Shown: positions 36,318-46,108, counted from the stretch's first letter. The stretch is DNA of 64,000 nucleotides from Saprospiraceae bacterium (GCA_016712145.1 JADJRO010000001.1:2728501-2792500), one strand, 5' to 3'. The notes: generated by a model not told the origin, from the letters alone. Numbers and translations are program-made.

Positions 36318-37361
36318 ATGAAAACTCAAGCGATACTGGTTAAATCATTTTTATGGGCGCTGTTCCTTGTGGTAGCAGCAATTTCAAGCTGGGAATTTTA
36401 TCTGCGTAAAAGTGGCTATACTATTTCATACGATGACGGCAAAGAATTTTGGGCGCATCAACGACGTAAAGTATATCAACCCAAAGACAAAACAACTGTT
36501 TTTATAGGGTCTTCCCGTATTAAATATGATCTAGATGCTGAGACCTGGTTTCAGGAAACCGGTGAGATTCCGGTACAATTAGCGCATGTTGGATCTACTC
36601 CTTTGCCAGTTTTGCAGGATCTGGCAAATGATGAAAATTTTAAAGGGAAACTGATTCTTGATATCACCGAAAAATTGTTTTTTAATTTTGGAACCAATCC
36701 TTATAAAAGGCCCCAGGATGGAATTAGTTATTTAAGTGACGAGACGTATGCTCAAAAAATGTCTTTTTATGTTGATCAGGCCTTGCAATCGTATTGGGTA
36801 TTTTTAGATAAGGAAAGCTTTACACTCAATCCCTTGATTGATAAATTACCCATTCCAAGAAGAAAGGATGTTTTTGTACTTCCGGTTTTTCCAAGAGAAT
36901 TTGAGCGAGTCAATTCACATCGTCAATCCTATATGACAGATCGATTTGCGGCAGACACAGCAGAAACAAAAGTCGTGCAAAACATTTGGAAATTGTACGG
37001 AGATATGGGAAAGAAAAAACCACCACCAACTGCATTTCAAATTGATTCGTTGTTAGGTATTGTTAAAACCTGCGTAGATAAATTGAAGAGCAGAGGAGTT
37101 GAGATCGTTATAACACGTACCCCTTCAACCGGAGATGAATGGAATGTTGAAAAAATAATTTTTCCAAGGGAGAAATTTTGGAAACGTATTCTGGATACCA
37201 CACAGCTAAAAGGAATTCATTTTTATGATTATCCGGAATTGACCAGCCTTCGTTGTCCGGAATATTCACATTTGGATTTGGCTGGTGGAAAGGTTTTTAC
37301 TAAAAAATTAAGTGATGTATTGAGGCAAGATTGTGGATGGAAATTCCAAAAAGTTAATTAG
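36318..37361 (+). CDS. SGNH-like membrane-anchored protein paired with MBOAT
   Basis: The 347-residue protein has one N-terminal membrane segment (FLWALFLVVAAISSWEFYL) and an extracytoplasmic domain with FIGSSRIKYDLD near 62-73 (SGNH/GDSL block I, Ser in GSSR) and YSHLDLAGGKVF near 318-329, where the family has the catalytic Asp/His block. It lies 42 bp before the MBOAT gene. By analogy with AlgJ/AlgX-AlgI pairs it probably completes acyl transfer to a surface polysaccharide. This is an inference from context. Confidence 0.8.
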   Translation: MKTQAILVKSFLWALFLVVAAISSWEFYLRKSGYTISYDDGKEFWAHQRRKVYQPKDKTTVFIGSSRIKYDLDAETWFQETGEIPVQLAHVGSTPLPVLQDLANDENFKGKLILDITEKLFFNFGTNPYKRPQDGISYLSDETYAQKMSFYVDQALQSYWVFLDKESFTLNPLIDKLPIPRRKDVFVLPVFPREFERVNSHRQSYMTDRFAADTAETKVVQNIWKLYGDMGKKKPPPTAFQIDSLLGIVKTCVDKLKSRGVEIVITRTPSTGDEWNVEKIIFPREKFWKRILDTTQLKGIHFYDYPELTSLRCPEYSHLDLAGGKVFTKKLSDVLRQDCGWKFQKVN

Positions 37362-37403
37362 CAATTTCATTACAACAATTCATCACGATTAATCTAACAA
37401 TTT

Positions 37404-38858
37404 ATGGTTTTTAACTCGCTCACTTTTATAGTTTTTTTTATTATTCTGTTGGGTTTGCATTATGCACCTTTTTCTTGGAAAGTAAAAAAAGTCAATTTAC
37501 TTGTTGCCAGTTATATTTTTTATGCAGCCTGGAATCCTGTTTTCATTTTGTTATTATGGCTTTCAACGGTAGTTGATTTTTTTGTTGGCAGGGCCTTGTA
37601 TGAACAAAACGATCCGGTAAAGAAGAAATTACTTTTAGTAATTAGTTTGATTGGTAATTTAGGGATGCTCTGTTTTTTTAAATACGGTGGATTTTTATTG
37701 GATAATTTTGTAGATCTGGTCAATTTGATTGGATGGGATTTTCATCCTGCCAAGCCAAACATCATTTTACCGGCAGGTATTTCCTTTTATACGTTTACTA
37801 CTTTGTGTTATACCATAGATATGTACCGAAAGGAAAGTCAACCGGTTAAATCTCTCTTGGATTTTTCATTATTCGTTACTTTTTTTCCGCATTTAGTTGC
37901 AGGTCCAATAGTAAGACCCCCGCAATTAGTGCCTCAATTTGAAAATCCGAAAGCCGCTACCCGAAGCCAATTTATTGATGGTTTGTTTTTACTCTCTTTA
38001 GGTCTATTTATGAAAGTGGTATTAGCAGATAGTTTCTTGGCACCAACAGCCAACGATGTATTTGATTCAAAAGAAAGTCTGCTGTTTTTAGATGCATGGA
38101 TGGGTGTTTTTGCTTTTTCAGGTCAGATCTTTTTTGATTTTGCCGGATATTCAACGTGTGCAATTGGAGTCGCCGCTTGTTTAGGATTTGTACTCCCACA
38201 AAATTTTAAATACCCTTATGCTGCAATTGGTTTTTCAGATTTCTGGAAACGCTGGCACATTACCTTATCCCAATGGTTGCGTGATTATTTATACATCCCT
38301 TTGGGAGGAAATAAAAACGGCAAAATGCAAACCTACATCAATTTAATGTTGACCATGTTGTTAGGTGGTCTATGGCACGGTGCCAACTGGACCTTTGTAG
38401 TCTGGGGTGGATTGCATGGGATTTATTTAGCAGTGGAGCGATTTTTTAAAACACACAATCACAACCATCATGCTCTTCATGAAGTGCAATCCGATCAATT
38501 AAATACCCATCAATTTTTCAGTTTAAATTTTTTAAAGGCGCTGGGTACTTTTATGTTAATCAACATTACCTGGGTCTTTTTTCGGGAGCAGGATTTTAGT
38601 GGTGCCTGGATGATGTTGCAATCTATGTTTGGATTTAGTCATGAAGCAAAAGCACTGATCAATGCCATTGATCTCAGTAAAGTATCGATTATTACCTTTT
38701 GCATGCTCATCACACATTGGTTATTTAGAAATACAAACGTTCTAACAGAATTTAAAAAATGGCCCTGGTGGTTTTCCGGATTTATTTGGGCATTTTTAGT
38801 GTGCATGATCTTATTAAGTCAGGAAAGTACCAGCAGTTTTATTTATTTTCAGTTTTAG
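37404..38858 (+). CDS. MBOAT family O-acyltransferase, AlgI/DltB-like
   Basis: The 484-residue integral membrane protein has about ten hydrophobic segments. MBOAT landmarks are ILPAGISFYTFTTLCYTIDM near 125-144, FPHLVAGPIVRPPQL, FWKRWHITLSQWLRDYLYIP near 278-297 and the catalytic His in GGLWHGANWTF near 318-328. It would move acetyl groups across the inner membrane. It ends in TAG, only 17 bp before the tRNA-derived repeat that bounds the island. Confidence 0.94.
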   Translation: MVFNSLTFIVFFIILLGLHYAPFSWKVKKVNLLVASYIFYAAWNPVFILLLWLSTVVDFFVGRALYEQNDPVKKKLLLVISLIGNLGMLCFFKYGGFLLDNFVDLVNLIGWDFHPAKPNIILPAGISFYTFTTLCYTIDMYRKESQPVKSLLDFSLFVTFFPHLVAGPIVRPPQLVPQFENPKAATRSQFIDGLFLLSLGLFMKVVLADSFLAPTANDVFDSKESLLFLDAWMGVFAFSGQIFFDFAGYSTCAIGVAACLGFVLPQNFKYPYAAIGFSDFWKRWHITLSQWLRDYLYIPLGGNKNGKMQTYINLMLTMLLGGLWHGANWTFVVWGGLHGIYLAVERFFKTHNHNHHALHEVQSDQLNTHQFFSLNFLKALGTFMLINITWVFFREQDFSGAWMMLQSMFGFSHEAKALINAIDLSKVSIITFCMLITHWLFRNTNVLTEFKKWPWWFSGFIWAFLVCMILLSQESTSSFIYFQF

Positions 38859-38875
38859 GATTGATTCTGTTTAAA

Positions 38876-38899
38876 GTGGTCCCACCTGGGCTCGAACCA
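38876..38899. repeat. Left attachment repeat (partial tRNA 3' end)
   Basis: The 24 bases match 45895-45918 exactly and stop inside the T arm, so no full tRNA is present here. This is the attL-like copy. The right copy is part of the tRNA gene. Confidence 0.9.
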
Positions 38900-38959
38900 C
38901 TAAACTTAAATAAACAGCATTGAACATTAATAAACACATTGTTAAATAATTATATATTA

Positions 38960-39478
38960 TTTTAAATGGCATATTCTTGATGATTTGCTCACATTCCTCG
39001 ATTTTTTGATTATCTGAGAGTTTTGTTTCCATATACCTGCTTAAATCAGGATCAATTCCATCAATGGATTCAATATTAAAGACATTGTAATACCTTATGA
39101 ATCGCAAACCTTAATATCCTCTCCTTTTAGCAATCTTGACTAGGCATCTATTTGATCAAGGGTATTGTCGTCAATGTCTTTATAGACAACTTTAAAGAAT
39201 ACTACTTGAACAGCTTCTGATCCTTTTTTATTACTTCTTCCAAGTTCTTTAACCTGGTTGAATGTCAAAAAGTATGGTATCGGATATCCGGTATTATTCA
39301 TAAGAAGGTAATTTATGCCGGTATAAATTCTACCGGATAAATAATTACGGGCTAGGCCATAGCTTGACCAGAGTTTCTTCCAAGGAACTACTCCTTTTTC
39401 AATCAAGGCAATGATTCGGTTGGTCACTTCTTCATAAAATGAAATCTGTTGAACCTTTGGTTCAGTTGTTGTTTTCAT
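38960..39478 (-). pseudogene. ArdC-like antirestriction protein, truncated and frameshifted
   Basis: The first frame (39140-39478, 112 residues) is an ArdC N-terminal domain: FYEEVTNRIIALIEKGVVPW, YLSGRIYTGINYLLM, FLTFNQVKELG. It stops at TAG after QIDA. Further on, in another frame, comes RYYNVFNIESIDGID and ECEQIIKNMPF, the next conserved block of ArdC. The join needs at least one stop removed and a one-base shift. The metalloprotease-like C-terminal domain is missing because the attachment repeat follows. Intact ArdC protects incoming DNA from restriction. Confidence 0.75.
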
Positions 39479-39508
39479 TTTTGTAAATTTTAAAATTGAA
39501 AAAAATTG

Positions 39509-39985
39509 TTAGAGTCTGCCTTCATCTGAGAAGGAATAGAAGCCTTGTTGTGGAGCAAGGATTAAATGATCAACTACTGGAGTTTCCAATATCAATCCAC
39601 TTTGTTTGAGTCTTAGAGTTAATTCCAAGTCTTGATTACTTGGTTTCAGATTTCCTGATGGATGATTATGTGCAATTATGATGGATGTTGCAAAAATTTG
39701 AACAGCGATTCCAAAGATGATTCTTTGATCTGCTACTGTTCCAGCAAGTCCACCTTTACTAGCATGAAAAATCCCTTTAGGTTTATTTACTCTATTTAGG
39801 TAAATAGCATAGAATTCCTCCAGCACTTCAATGTCATTGCTCCAATGTTCCCGAAATACCTTTTCGGCATCTTTGGATGAACTAATGGTTGGTTGCTCTG
39901 AAATTGGAATCTTATTCCGGTACACAATTCCAATTTCGGCGACTTGCCATACAAGGCCGGACTCTTGATTGAGTTTCTTTTTCAT
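39509..39985 (-). CDS. radC: RadC-like JAB domain protein
   Basis: The 158-residue protein has the JAB/MPN metal site IIAHNHPSGNLKPSNQDLEL (His-x-His near 107-109, Asp about 120) and the RadC ending VDHLILAPQQGFYSFSDEG. It lacks the N-terminal helix-hairpin-helix region of chromosomal RadC, as usual for copies on Bacteroidetes plasmids and integrative elements. Biochemical function is unsettled in the family. It lies 30 bp upstream of the ArdC remnant on the same strand, a common pairing in mobile elements. Confidence 0.85.
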   Translation of the reverse strand: MKKKLNQESGLVWQVAEIGIVYRNKIPISEQPTISSSKDAEKVFREHWSNDIEVLEEFYAIYLNRVNKPKGIFHASKGGLAGTVADQRIIFGIAVQIFATSIIIAHNHPSGNLKPSNQDLELTLRLKQSGLILETPVVDHLILAPQQGFYSFSDEGRL

Positions 39986-40488
39986 TCTTACTGGTTTTAA
40001 TTGTCAAAAAACATTTAAAGCCAGTGTATAGGAGTTGGATTAAAAGACCGAGACGACAGAAATTGCCAGAATGACAAACAAAAGCACAGGTCAAGAATGG
40101 CTCCTAGGATAATTTCTAGTTATTCAATCATAAAATGCAATAATTCAATCAATAAATAGGGATACTTAAAAAATTATTTCCTCAATCTAAAAATTTTAGT
40201 TAAAAAATTTGCTTTTTAATTTTAAATTATTAGATTTGCCTTAACAAGGAATATAATGGAATATTAAATCGGATAGTAATTAGAGCGTCAGAAACACCTC
40301 AAGAATTTAGAGAACAACAATTGCTATTTTATACCCTGAACTAATTCAGAATTTACTTTTTAGCTCCTGTCTGGCTTAGATAGGTTTGACTTGAATAATT
40401 ATAAATGGAACAAATAATTTTCGAGTTAAAAAAGTTAGGCAATTAAGTGGTTAGAACGTTTTAATTTATTATTTTAAAGTTATACGAT
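39986..40488. other. AT-rich gap inside the island
   Basis: I see no supported gene, RNA or clear repeat here. The sequence is strongly AT-rich and has short open frames only. It separates the minus-strand ArdC/RadC genes from the plus-strand exported protein genes, so it should hold divergent promoters, but I cannot assign them. Confidence 0.5.
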
Positions 40489-41385
40489 ATGAAACAAATA
40501 TTTTCAAAGTCTATTAGACTTCTTTTTTACATTCTATTTCTTGGTCTTCAAATGCAAATGGATATTTTTGCTCAGTGTGGAAATAATACAATTTCCGAAG
40601 TCTCACCGGATGGAACCACTGAGGATTTGACATTTTCATCTCTTACGATAAGAGTATATTTCGTACTTATAAGAAAAAATGACGGATAGGGTGATATTCA
40701 AGAGTCAATTTTGCCTGGAATTATGTCTGAGTTAGCGAATAATTACACAACTCCTTATAACATTACTTTTGTACAAGGCTGCACTCAATTTATTGATAGC
40801 ACTGCGATGTATGAAGATGGATCAATATTGGCAGGACATTTGACAACATTTGGTGTAAAGTATGGAACTGGTTTAGGTATTACAGTTTTTATTCAAAAGG
40901 AAGACTGTGAATGTAGTGATAATATACAGGGCCAAGCTGGAACAAATCCTGTTTTTCCTCAACCATATTGTTGGTTTAAATATGCGGCTAATACCAATAT
41001 TGCATCCCATGAAATTGGCCACACTTTAAATCTTTATCATACAGATTTTATGGGTTTCAATAAACCTTGCGTTGGAATTACCGTGCATGATACAACTAGG
41101 GGAGATTTAGTAGCAGATACACCAATTGATTATAAGCATTCAGAGCCAGTAGTGTCTTGTGCGTGGGATACGGCTCAATGTAGAAACAGATTTCCAAATC
41201 CTTGTTTAGATAGTTGTGGCGGATTCTTAATTGATGTTGATCCAACAATAATTATGTCTAATATTGATTACTCTTGTACTGATCATTTTACAAGTGGACA
41301 AGCTAGCAGAATGAAAAAGAGTATCATAAATAACACAAACGGTACTTTTTTGATCTGGAGGATGCCGATGATACTATCTCAGTGA
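40489..41385 (+). pseudogene. M43-like zinc metalloprotease domain with internal TAG and 3' frameshift
   Basis: The frame begins with a signal peptide (LLFYILFLGLQMQMDIFAQ) and is stopped by TAG at 40687-40689 after IRKNDG. It then continues in the same frame to a zinc site HEIGHTLNLYH near 41011-41043 and a Met-turn-like IMSNIDYSC near 41252-41278. This is the metzincin/pappalysin-like pattern, so the protein would be an exported protease. Near 41346 a run of six T is followed by a frame change: one more T would continue as FDLEDADDTISVN into the beta-helix gene. I infer one original protein of about 1,090 residues. Confidence 0.75.
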
Positions 41386-43766
41386 ATACCACTATTTCAA
41401 CCCCAACTCGATTCGCTAGAAATGTAATTGTTGAACCCAAAGTTGCTCTTGTTATTGAGTCAACTGTTTATATGCCACAGAAAGGTAGAATTATTTTACA
41501 ACCTGGAGCCATTTTGAATATAAATGGTGGTTCTATCACTTTAGGTACTTTCCCTGATATATGCAATGAAAGAACAGGAGACCCTAGATTTTGGTATGGT
41601 ATTGAAATGCAGCTTTCTACGACTAGTTCATACCCAAAATTGTATTGCACAAATGGGACCATCGAGTTTTCAGAAATGGGAATTCATAATGATTCTAGTA
41701 GAGCAGCAGGCAACTTATTTGTTAATATATCAAATGGGACATTTAGGAATAACAAACATAGCATTCATATTCTTAGAGGGCCATATATTGGCGCAACACC
41801 AATTTTTATTAATAAGACAAGGTTTTACATTGATAATTCTTTTCCACTCTCTTATTACTATACGCAAGTGAAAATTGATAATTCTAAAATTAATTTTGAT
41901 AGTTGTAAATTTGATAATCCTTCTACCAAGCACCCACTAGATTCTAATTCTTATTGCATCAAAGCAATGGGGGCTACATTAGAAATTCAAAGAACAACCT
42001 TTAAAGATAGCTTATATGGTGTGCAGGTTCTTTCGGCAATCTCACCAGTAACAGTAAATTTAACCAAGAGTAAGTTTAGTAATATGTTTGTAGGAGTTAA
42101 TACTACTGCTGGTGTTAACAATTATTCAATAACAAAAGACACTTTTGATACATCCTGGAAATATGGAATCCTTAGTACCGGATGCACCGGGTATAATATT
42201 AATAACAATTTATTTAATAATTCTGGTTTCTATAACAATTCTGTGGGAATTTTAATGCAGGAATCAGGAACGGCTGAGAATTATATTCAAAAGAATGTCT
42301 TCTCTTATCTTAAATATGGCGATATTGCTCAAGGTCTAAATGGAGATGACAATTTTGGATTACAGTATCGGTGTAATACTCATTTCAATAGCATTTCAAA
42401 AGATTTTTTATTCCAAGGAAAGGTTTCAGGATTCCAGGGTTCAAGACTTAATGCTGCAGGAAATACCTCTGATGGTTATGTTTCATTTGATCTGACTAGC
42501 CCTGATGTAAGTAAAATTAACTACTATTATCGAGACATTTCTGGGGAGAGACCTACTTCTACTCCATCAAGTAAAATGAACAAAGTAATTACAGATACGC
42601 TTAATTGTAAATTGATTGGAAAGCCTGACAGCGCGAATCATTTCCAAGTATATACGCCATTTAAGGATACTGTAATTATTAGGCAAGATTTATATGTTGA
42701 TTCAATTGATGGCGGAAATACATCTACTTTGCTTTCTAACATTGCTAATGCAACTATTGGAACAGCTAATAGTGTATATTTTGGAGTGATATCAAAATCT
42801 CCTTGGCTTAGCGCGGATGTGGCACTTGCTTTATACAATCGAAATGACCTTTATGATTCTTCAAAGAGAGCTCAGATATTGTATAAAAATCCAGACTTGT
42901 TTAGATCAGGTACTTTTAGGTCAGCTGTAGCCAATGCATCTAATCCTTTACCCACATCATCATTAGAAGCGTTAGATACATTGACTAATTATACCACATC
43001 AAGAACCAATCTTGAGACTGAAATATCTGACTTACACCAAGAGATGAGTGCCCTATGTTTTGATAAATTAAACGAACTTAAAATGGACACGATAGATAAT
43101 TCAGATAGTATAATTGTTTGGTTGGAGAGAGCAGATGATTATGGATCTCGAAGAGAGCTGGTTGAAGTGAATTATTTGAATGGAGATTTTACAAATGCGT
43201 CTTCTGCACTTTCCGATTTAGGAGGATTAAATGGATTAACTGAAGCGCAAACTTCCGATGTCGAAGGACTTGGCGATCTTCTCCCATATTTGATTGATGT
43301 TCGGAATGATGATAGGTATGAAGGAACTCTAAATGATACCGAAATAGTTTGGATGATTGATTTTGTAAATGACAACTCAAATCAAGCTGGAGACGAGGTT
43401 AAATCTCTTTTGAAATTCTATTATGATATTGATATTAACGGTTTTGAAAATCTTAGGGGATCGCATGTTAATGAACATGGAATACCTGAGGACAATGTAA
43501 CAATATCAAAAGTAAAAGTCGTTTCAGATGGAGTAAATATTTATCCGAATCCAAGTAAAGACGAATTATTAATCTCATTACCAACAAATGAGTTAGAATG
43601 GGAAATAGTTATACTTGATTTAAATGGAGTAATTTTATCGAAATCAATTACAAGTTCATTTAATCATATAATTGATCTATCTAAAATGACAACTGGTGTT
43701 TATTTAATCCGTTTAACCAATGGAAAAGGAGAAAATATTAGTCGTAGAATCCAGATCTTCAAGTAA
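41382..43766 (+). CDS. Parallel beta-helix protein with T9SS domain, probable C-terminal part of the metalloprotease
   Basis: The 794-residue frame opens with RFARNVIVEPKVALVIESTV and GRIILQPGAILNINGGSI, then many short N/G/F-rich rungs typical of a right-handed beta-helix (about 60-340). A helical linker follows, and a T9SS type A domain at the end (VNIYPNPSKDELLISLP, then TGVYLIRL). The GTG at 41382 is a poor start and there is no signal peptide. The upstream frame supplies one if a base is restored at the T run 41346-41351. The beta-helix part resembles 51244-53945. Confidence 0.8.
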   Translation: MNTTISTPTRFARNVIVEPKVALVIESTVYMPQKGRIILQPGAILNINGGSITLGTFPDICNERTGDPRFWYGIEMQLSTTSSYPKLYCTNGTIEFSEMGIHNDSSRAAGNLFVNISNGTFRNNKHSIHILRGPYIGATPIFINKTRFYIDNSFPLSYYYTQVKIDNSKINFDSCKFDNPSTKHPLDSNSYCIKAMGATLEIQRTTFKDSLYGVQVLSAISPVTVNLTKSKFSNMFVGVNTTAGVNNYSITKDTFDTSWKYGILSTGCTGYNINNNLFNNSGFYNNSVGILMQESGTAENYIQKNVFSYLKYGDIAQGLNGDDNFGLQYRCNTHFNSISKDFLFQGKVSGFQGSRLNAAGNTSDGYVSFDLTSPDVSKINYYYRDISGERPTSTPSSKMNKVITDTLNCKLIGKPDSANHFQVYTPFKDTVIIRQDLYVDSIDGGNTSTLLSNIANATIGTANSVYFGVISKSPWLSADVALALYNRNDLYDSSKRAQILYKNPDLFRSGTFRSAVANASNPLPTSSLEALDTLTNYTTSRTNLETEISDLHQEMSALCFDKLNELKMDTIDNSDSIIVWLERADDYGSRRELVEVNYLNGDFTNASSALSDLGGLNGLTEAQTSDVEGLGDLLPYLIDVRNDDRYEGTLNDTEIVWMIDFVNDNSNQAGDEVKSLLKFYYDIDINGFENLRGSHVNEHGIPEDNVTISKVKVVSDGVNIYPNPSKDELLISLPTNELEWEIVILDLNGVILSKSITSSFNHIIDLSKMTTGVYLIRLTNGKGENISRRIQIFK

Positions 43767-43832
43767 TGAAATTACTTTGAACATAATCGCATAAATATAT
43801 TCGCTTAATATAAAATACTTAAATACCAATAG

Positions 43833-43876
43833 ATCGGGATAAATAATTGGATACAATAGCTTATATTTATCCCGAT
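43833..43876. terminator. Hairpin between two exported-protein genes
   Basis: ATCGGGATAAATA at 43833-43845 pairs perfectly with TATTTATCCCGAT at 43864-43876 around an 18-base loop and is followed by TTAATTTATTTT. It may end transcription of the beta-helix gene. Confidence 0.5.
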
Positions 43877-43896
43877 TTAATTTATTTTAAGGAACG

Positions 43897-45519
43897 ATGA
43901 ACCTAAAAATTATTATTTTATTATTTATTTCTTTGGGAACTATCCAGAGTCAAGATTTCTTTAGTCGTATATATACGGTACCAGAGGATAGAACAGGGTT
44001 TGTAAATCAATGGCCAAATTGGCTAAGTGCCATTTTCCCCACAGACTCATTAATTTATGCTTTTGGTTATTCGGCAGATACTACTTACAAAGAAATATAT
44101 GGCACAGCATTTTATGTTTTTGATTGGCATGGTAATTTGTTGGATTATTATCACATAAAAGACGACGATGTTTATAATTATTTTTATCCAGAAGGAATAC
44201 AAACTTGGGATGGAATCACTTTTTACACTGGTTTTAATCTTAGAAATAAGCAAGAGTCAATTTTAAAATTTAATCGTATTACGAGAGAACAAAAGGTTTT
44301 TGAAATAAAAAATCTTCTTTATAATAATGGCGCGATACTAGACAATAACCTATCAGCAGATCCAAGAGGTTATTTAATAACTGCAAGTAGGGTAGAAACA
44401 GGTATTCCAAATCAATGGAGAAAAGTTCAAGTAACAAAAATTGATACTTCAGGAAAAATTATTTGGCATACAATCATTGGTAAAGAACCTATTACTACTT
44501 TTACCAATTACCCTAATTCTACTTATGTTGATAATGATGGTTTTATTTATGTTGGAGTTGGTTACACGGATGACTTTGGGTTAGGATCTCCTTCAACTTA
44601 TGAAAGTATATTTTATAAATTGGATTCTGATGGAAATTTGGTAAATAGTATTAATTCCAAACCATCACAAGGGTTTTTTGAAATTTATGATATAGCTCAA
44701 AATGAAAAAGGCTGGTTTTACCTTTCGTCAAATTATAATTATAATGAATCTCCAACCTTTCCTACTGGAAATAGAGGTTATGGTATTGTCCAAATTTTAG
44801 ATTCCACTCTTAAATTTAAAGGTTTTATTAAACTAAATATTGATCCTCTTTATCGAGGTCCATCTTGGAATGCCAGTTTTGATAAAATAATCAGAACTAA
44901 TAATAAAGATGGGTTTCTATTAGCTGGTTCACTTCCATTTAGGGATACAATATTTGAATATATTGATTCCACTCAGAGTTATGACACAATTTATTGGAGT
45001 CACCATATTTTAAATTTAGTCAAAATAAATGATACAAGTAAAATTGAATGGAAAAGAACTTATCGCATACGAAATGGCAAAGATGACGGATATATTTATG
45101 ATATAAAATCTTGTCCAACCGGCGGGTATATTTTAGCGGCTTCTTCATATTTAGATGATGCTTATGAAAAATATAAAGAGCCTTATTGGATGCCTTGGCT
45201 AATTAAGGTTGATGATGACGGATGCTTTATCCCAGGATGTGGTTTAGTAAATAATATTGATTTTCAATCTCAGATAGATAATGAGATAATATTTTATCCC
45301 AATCCGGCGAGTAAATATATTGTTATTTTAAATTCAAGTGAAATTAATGTTATTTATAGTATATATACTTTAGAAGGAAAATTTGTTGACAAATTTAGTT
45401 CACAACAGCAGGGGGAACAAATAATTATCCCTCTTTCCAATTACTTGACAGGAGCTTATTTTATAAAAGCTAGCTTTCAAAATGGACATATTGTATCTAA
45501 AATATTTTTTAAAGAATAA
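43897..45519 (+). CDS. Exported beta-propeller-like protein with T9SS domain
   Basis: The 540-residue protein has a signal peptide (LKIIILLFISLGTIQSQ). Repeated segments follow the pattern of a propeller reading stored records (YGTAFYVFDWHGNLLDYY, VTKIDTSGKIIWHTIIG, YKLDSDGNLVNSI, LVKINDTSKIEWKRTY, LIKVDDDGCFIPGC). The C-terminus is a T9SS type A domain (IIFYPNPASKYIVIL, then TGAYFIKASF). It is the last gene of the island. The codons are more AT-rich than those of the neighbouring housekeeping genes. Ligand unknown. Confidence 0.82.
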   Translation: MNLKIIILLFISLGTIQSQDFFSRIYTVPEDRTGFVNQWPNWLSAIFPTDSLIYAFGYSADTTYKEIYGTAFYVFDWHGNLLDYYHIKDDDVYNYFYPEGIQTWDGITFYTGFNLRNKQESILKFNRITREQKVFEIKNLLYNNGAILDNNLSADPRGYLITASRVETGIPNQWRKVQVTKIDTSGKIIWHTIIGKEPITTFTNYPNSTYVDNDGFIYVGVGYTDDFGLGSPSTYESIFYKLDSDGNLVNSINSKPSQGFFEIYDIAQNEKGWFYLSSNYNYNESPTFPTGNRGYGIVQILDSTLKFKGFIKLNIDPLYRGPSWNASFDKIIRTNNKDGFLLAGSLPFRDTIFEYIDSTQSYDTIYWSHHILNLVKINDTSKIEWKRTYRIRNGKDDGYIYDIKSCPTGGYILAASSYLDDAYEKYKEPYWMPWLIKVDDDGCFIPGCGLVNNIDFQSQIDNEIIFYPNPASKYIVILNSSEINVIYSIYTLEGKFVDKFSSQQQGEQIIIPLSNYLTGAYFIKASFQNGHIVSKIFFKE

Positions 45520-45584
45520 ATGATTAATTACCCATTTAATAAAGTAGTTGCACTAAACATCCTGCTGGGCTTGCCATCAATCAT

Positions 45585-45782
45585 TTACTTTAAATAAATC
45601 TTATAGTTTGAGAGATTAATAAAATTCTCGAATTCAAATTCCGTATGCATTTCTTTTACCATCAACATTGCATCTTCTGTGCCTATGTCTTCCCATACAG
45701 ATAAATTGTAATGAATTTTAGAAACAATTTCGAGGTTTAAAAGCAATTGGCTATAAATTTCAAGTAATAAATAAAATTCTAT
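45585..45782 (-). pseudogene. Coding remnant without start, island right end
   Basis: On the minus strand a 65-codon open stretch without a start codon reads NLSVWEDIGTEDAMLMVKEM and ends FENFINLSNYKIYLK. Its composition is protein-like. I do not recognise the family. It may be the tail of a gene broken when the island decayed. Confidence 0.35.
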
Positions 45783-45895
45783 TTACCTTCGGATATGTTT
45801 ATTAAAGTTCAACTTTGTTTAATAGAAAAGGAGGCAAAAAAGGAGGCACAAAAAAGCAAATCCTTTGTAAATCAATTAGTTAGAAGGGTTAATTG

Positions 45896-45969
45896 TGGTC
45901 CCACCTGGGCTCGAACCAGGGACCCTCTGATTATGAGTCAGATGCTCTAACCGGCTGAGCTATGGGACC
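45896..45969 (-). tRNA. tRNA-Met (anticodon CAT)
   Basis: The minus-strand gene folds as a full cloverleaf. The 7-bp acceptor stem is GGTCCCA with TGGGACC, the D arm has GCTCAGCCGGTTAGAGC, the anticodon arm is TCTGA-CTCATAA-TCAGA with anticodon CAT, and the T arm is CCTGG-TTCGAGC-CCAGG. The discriminator is A and CCA is not encoded. CAT could also be the lysidine-modified tRNA-Ile2. I favour elongator Met. Its 3' end serves as the integration site of the island. Confidence 0.9.
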
Positions 45970-46042
45970 AAAATTCAATTAAGAATTATAAATTAAGAAT
46001 TAAAAATTAAAATCTGATACTTCAATCAGATTCCGGTAAATG

Positions 46043-46108
46043 GCTGGGCTCTAACCAGGGACCCTGGCGCTTTGGGCGCCATGCTCTAACCGGCTGAGCA
46101 ATGGGACC
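46043..46108 (-). pseudogene. tRNA-like pseudogene 1
   Basis: It keeps the acceptor 5' strand, D arm and T arm of the intact tRNA, but the anticodon arm is TGGCG-CCCAAAG-CGCCA, with C at position 33 where U is needed. The T loop has A for C56, and the acceptor 3' strand is lost. It is not expected to function. It lies one ~139-bp unit beyond the intact gene. Confidence 0.8.

Larger units (their letters stand above)
38876..45918. mobile_element. Degraded integrated island at a tRNA gene (anticodon CAT)
   Basis: A 24-bp sequence at 38876-38899 (GTGGTCCCACC...CTCGAACCA) is repeated exactly at 45895-45918, where it forms the 3' end and T arm of an intact tRNA gene. This is the classic product of site-specific integration into a tRNA 3' end, with the element lying between the partial and the complete copy (about 7.0 kb). 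The contents are ArdC and RadC-type genes, typical of Bacteroidetes mobile elements, plus exported proteins. No integrase or mobilisation gene remains, so it is probably immobile. Confidence 0.8.

Noticed and set aside
38871..39107. Independent 78-residue minus-strand gene at the island end
   Set aside because: It begins inside an ArdC-conserved block (RYYNVFNIESIDG) and ends in the attachment repeat, so it is part of the ArdC remnant.
13344..40689. Reassignment of TAG as a sense codon in this organism
   Set aside because: TAG ends several intact genes here (TPR gene at 1870, xerD, the epimerase, the dockerin-like protein at 28838, the MBOAT gene at 38858), so it is a normal stop. The internal TAGs are better explained as mutations or errors.
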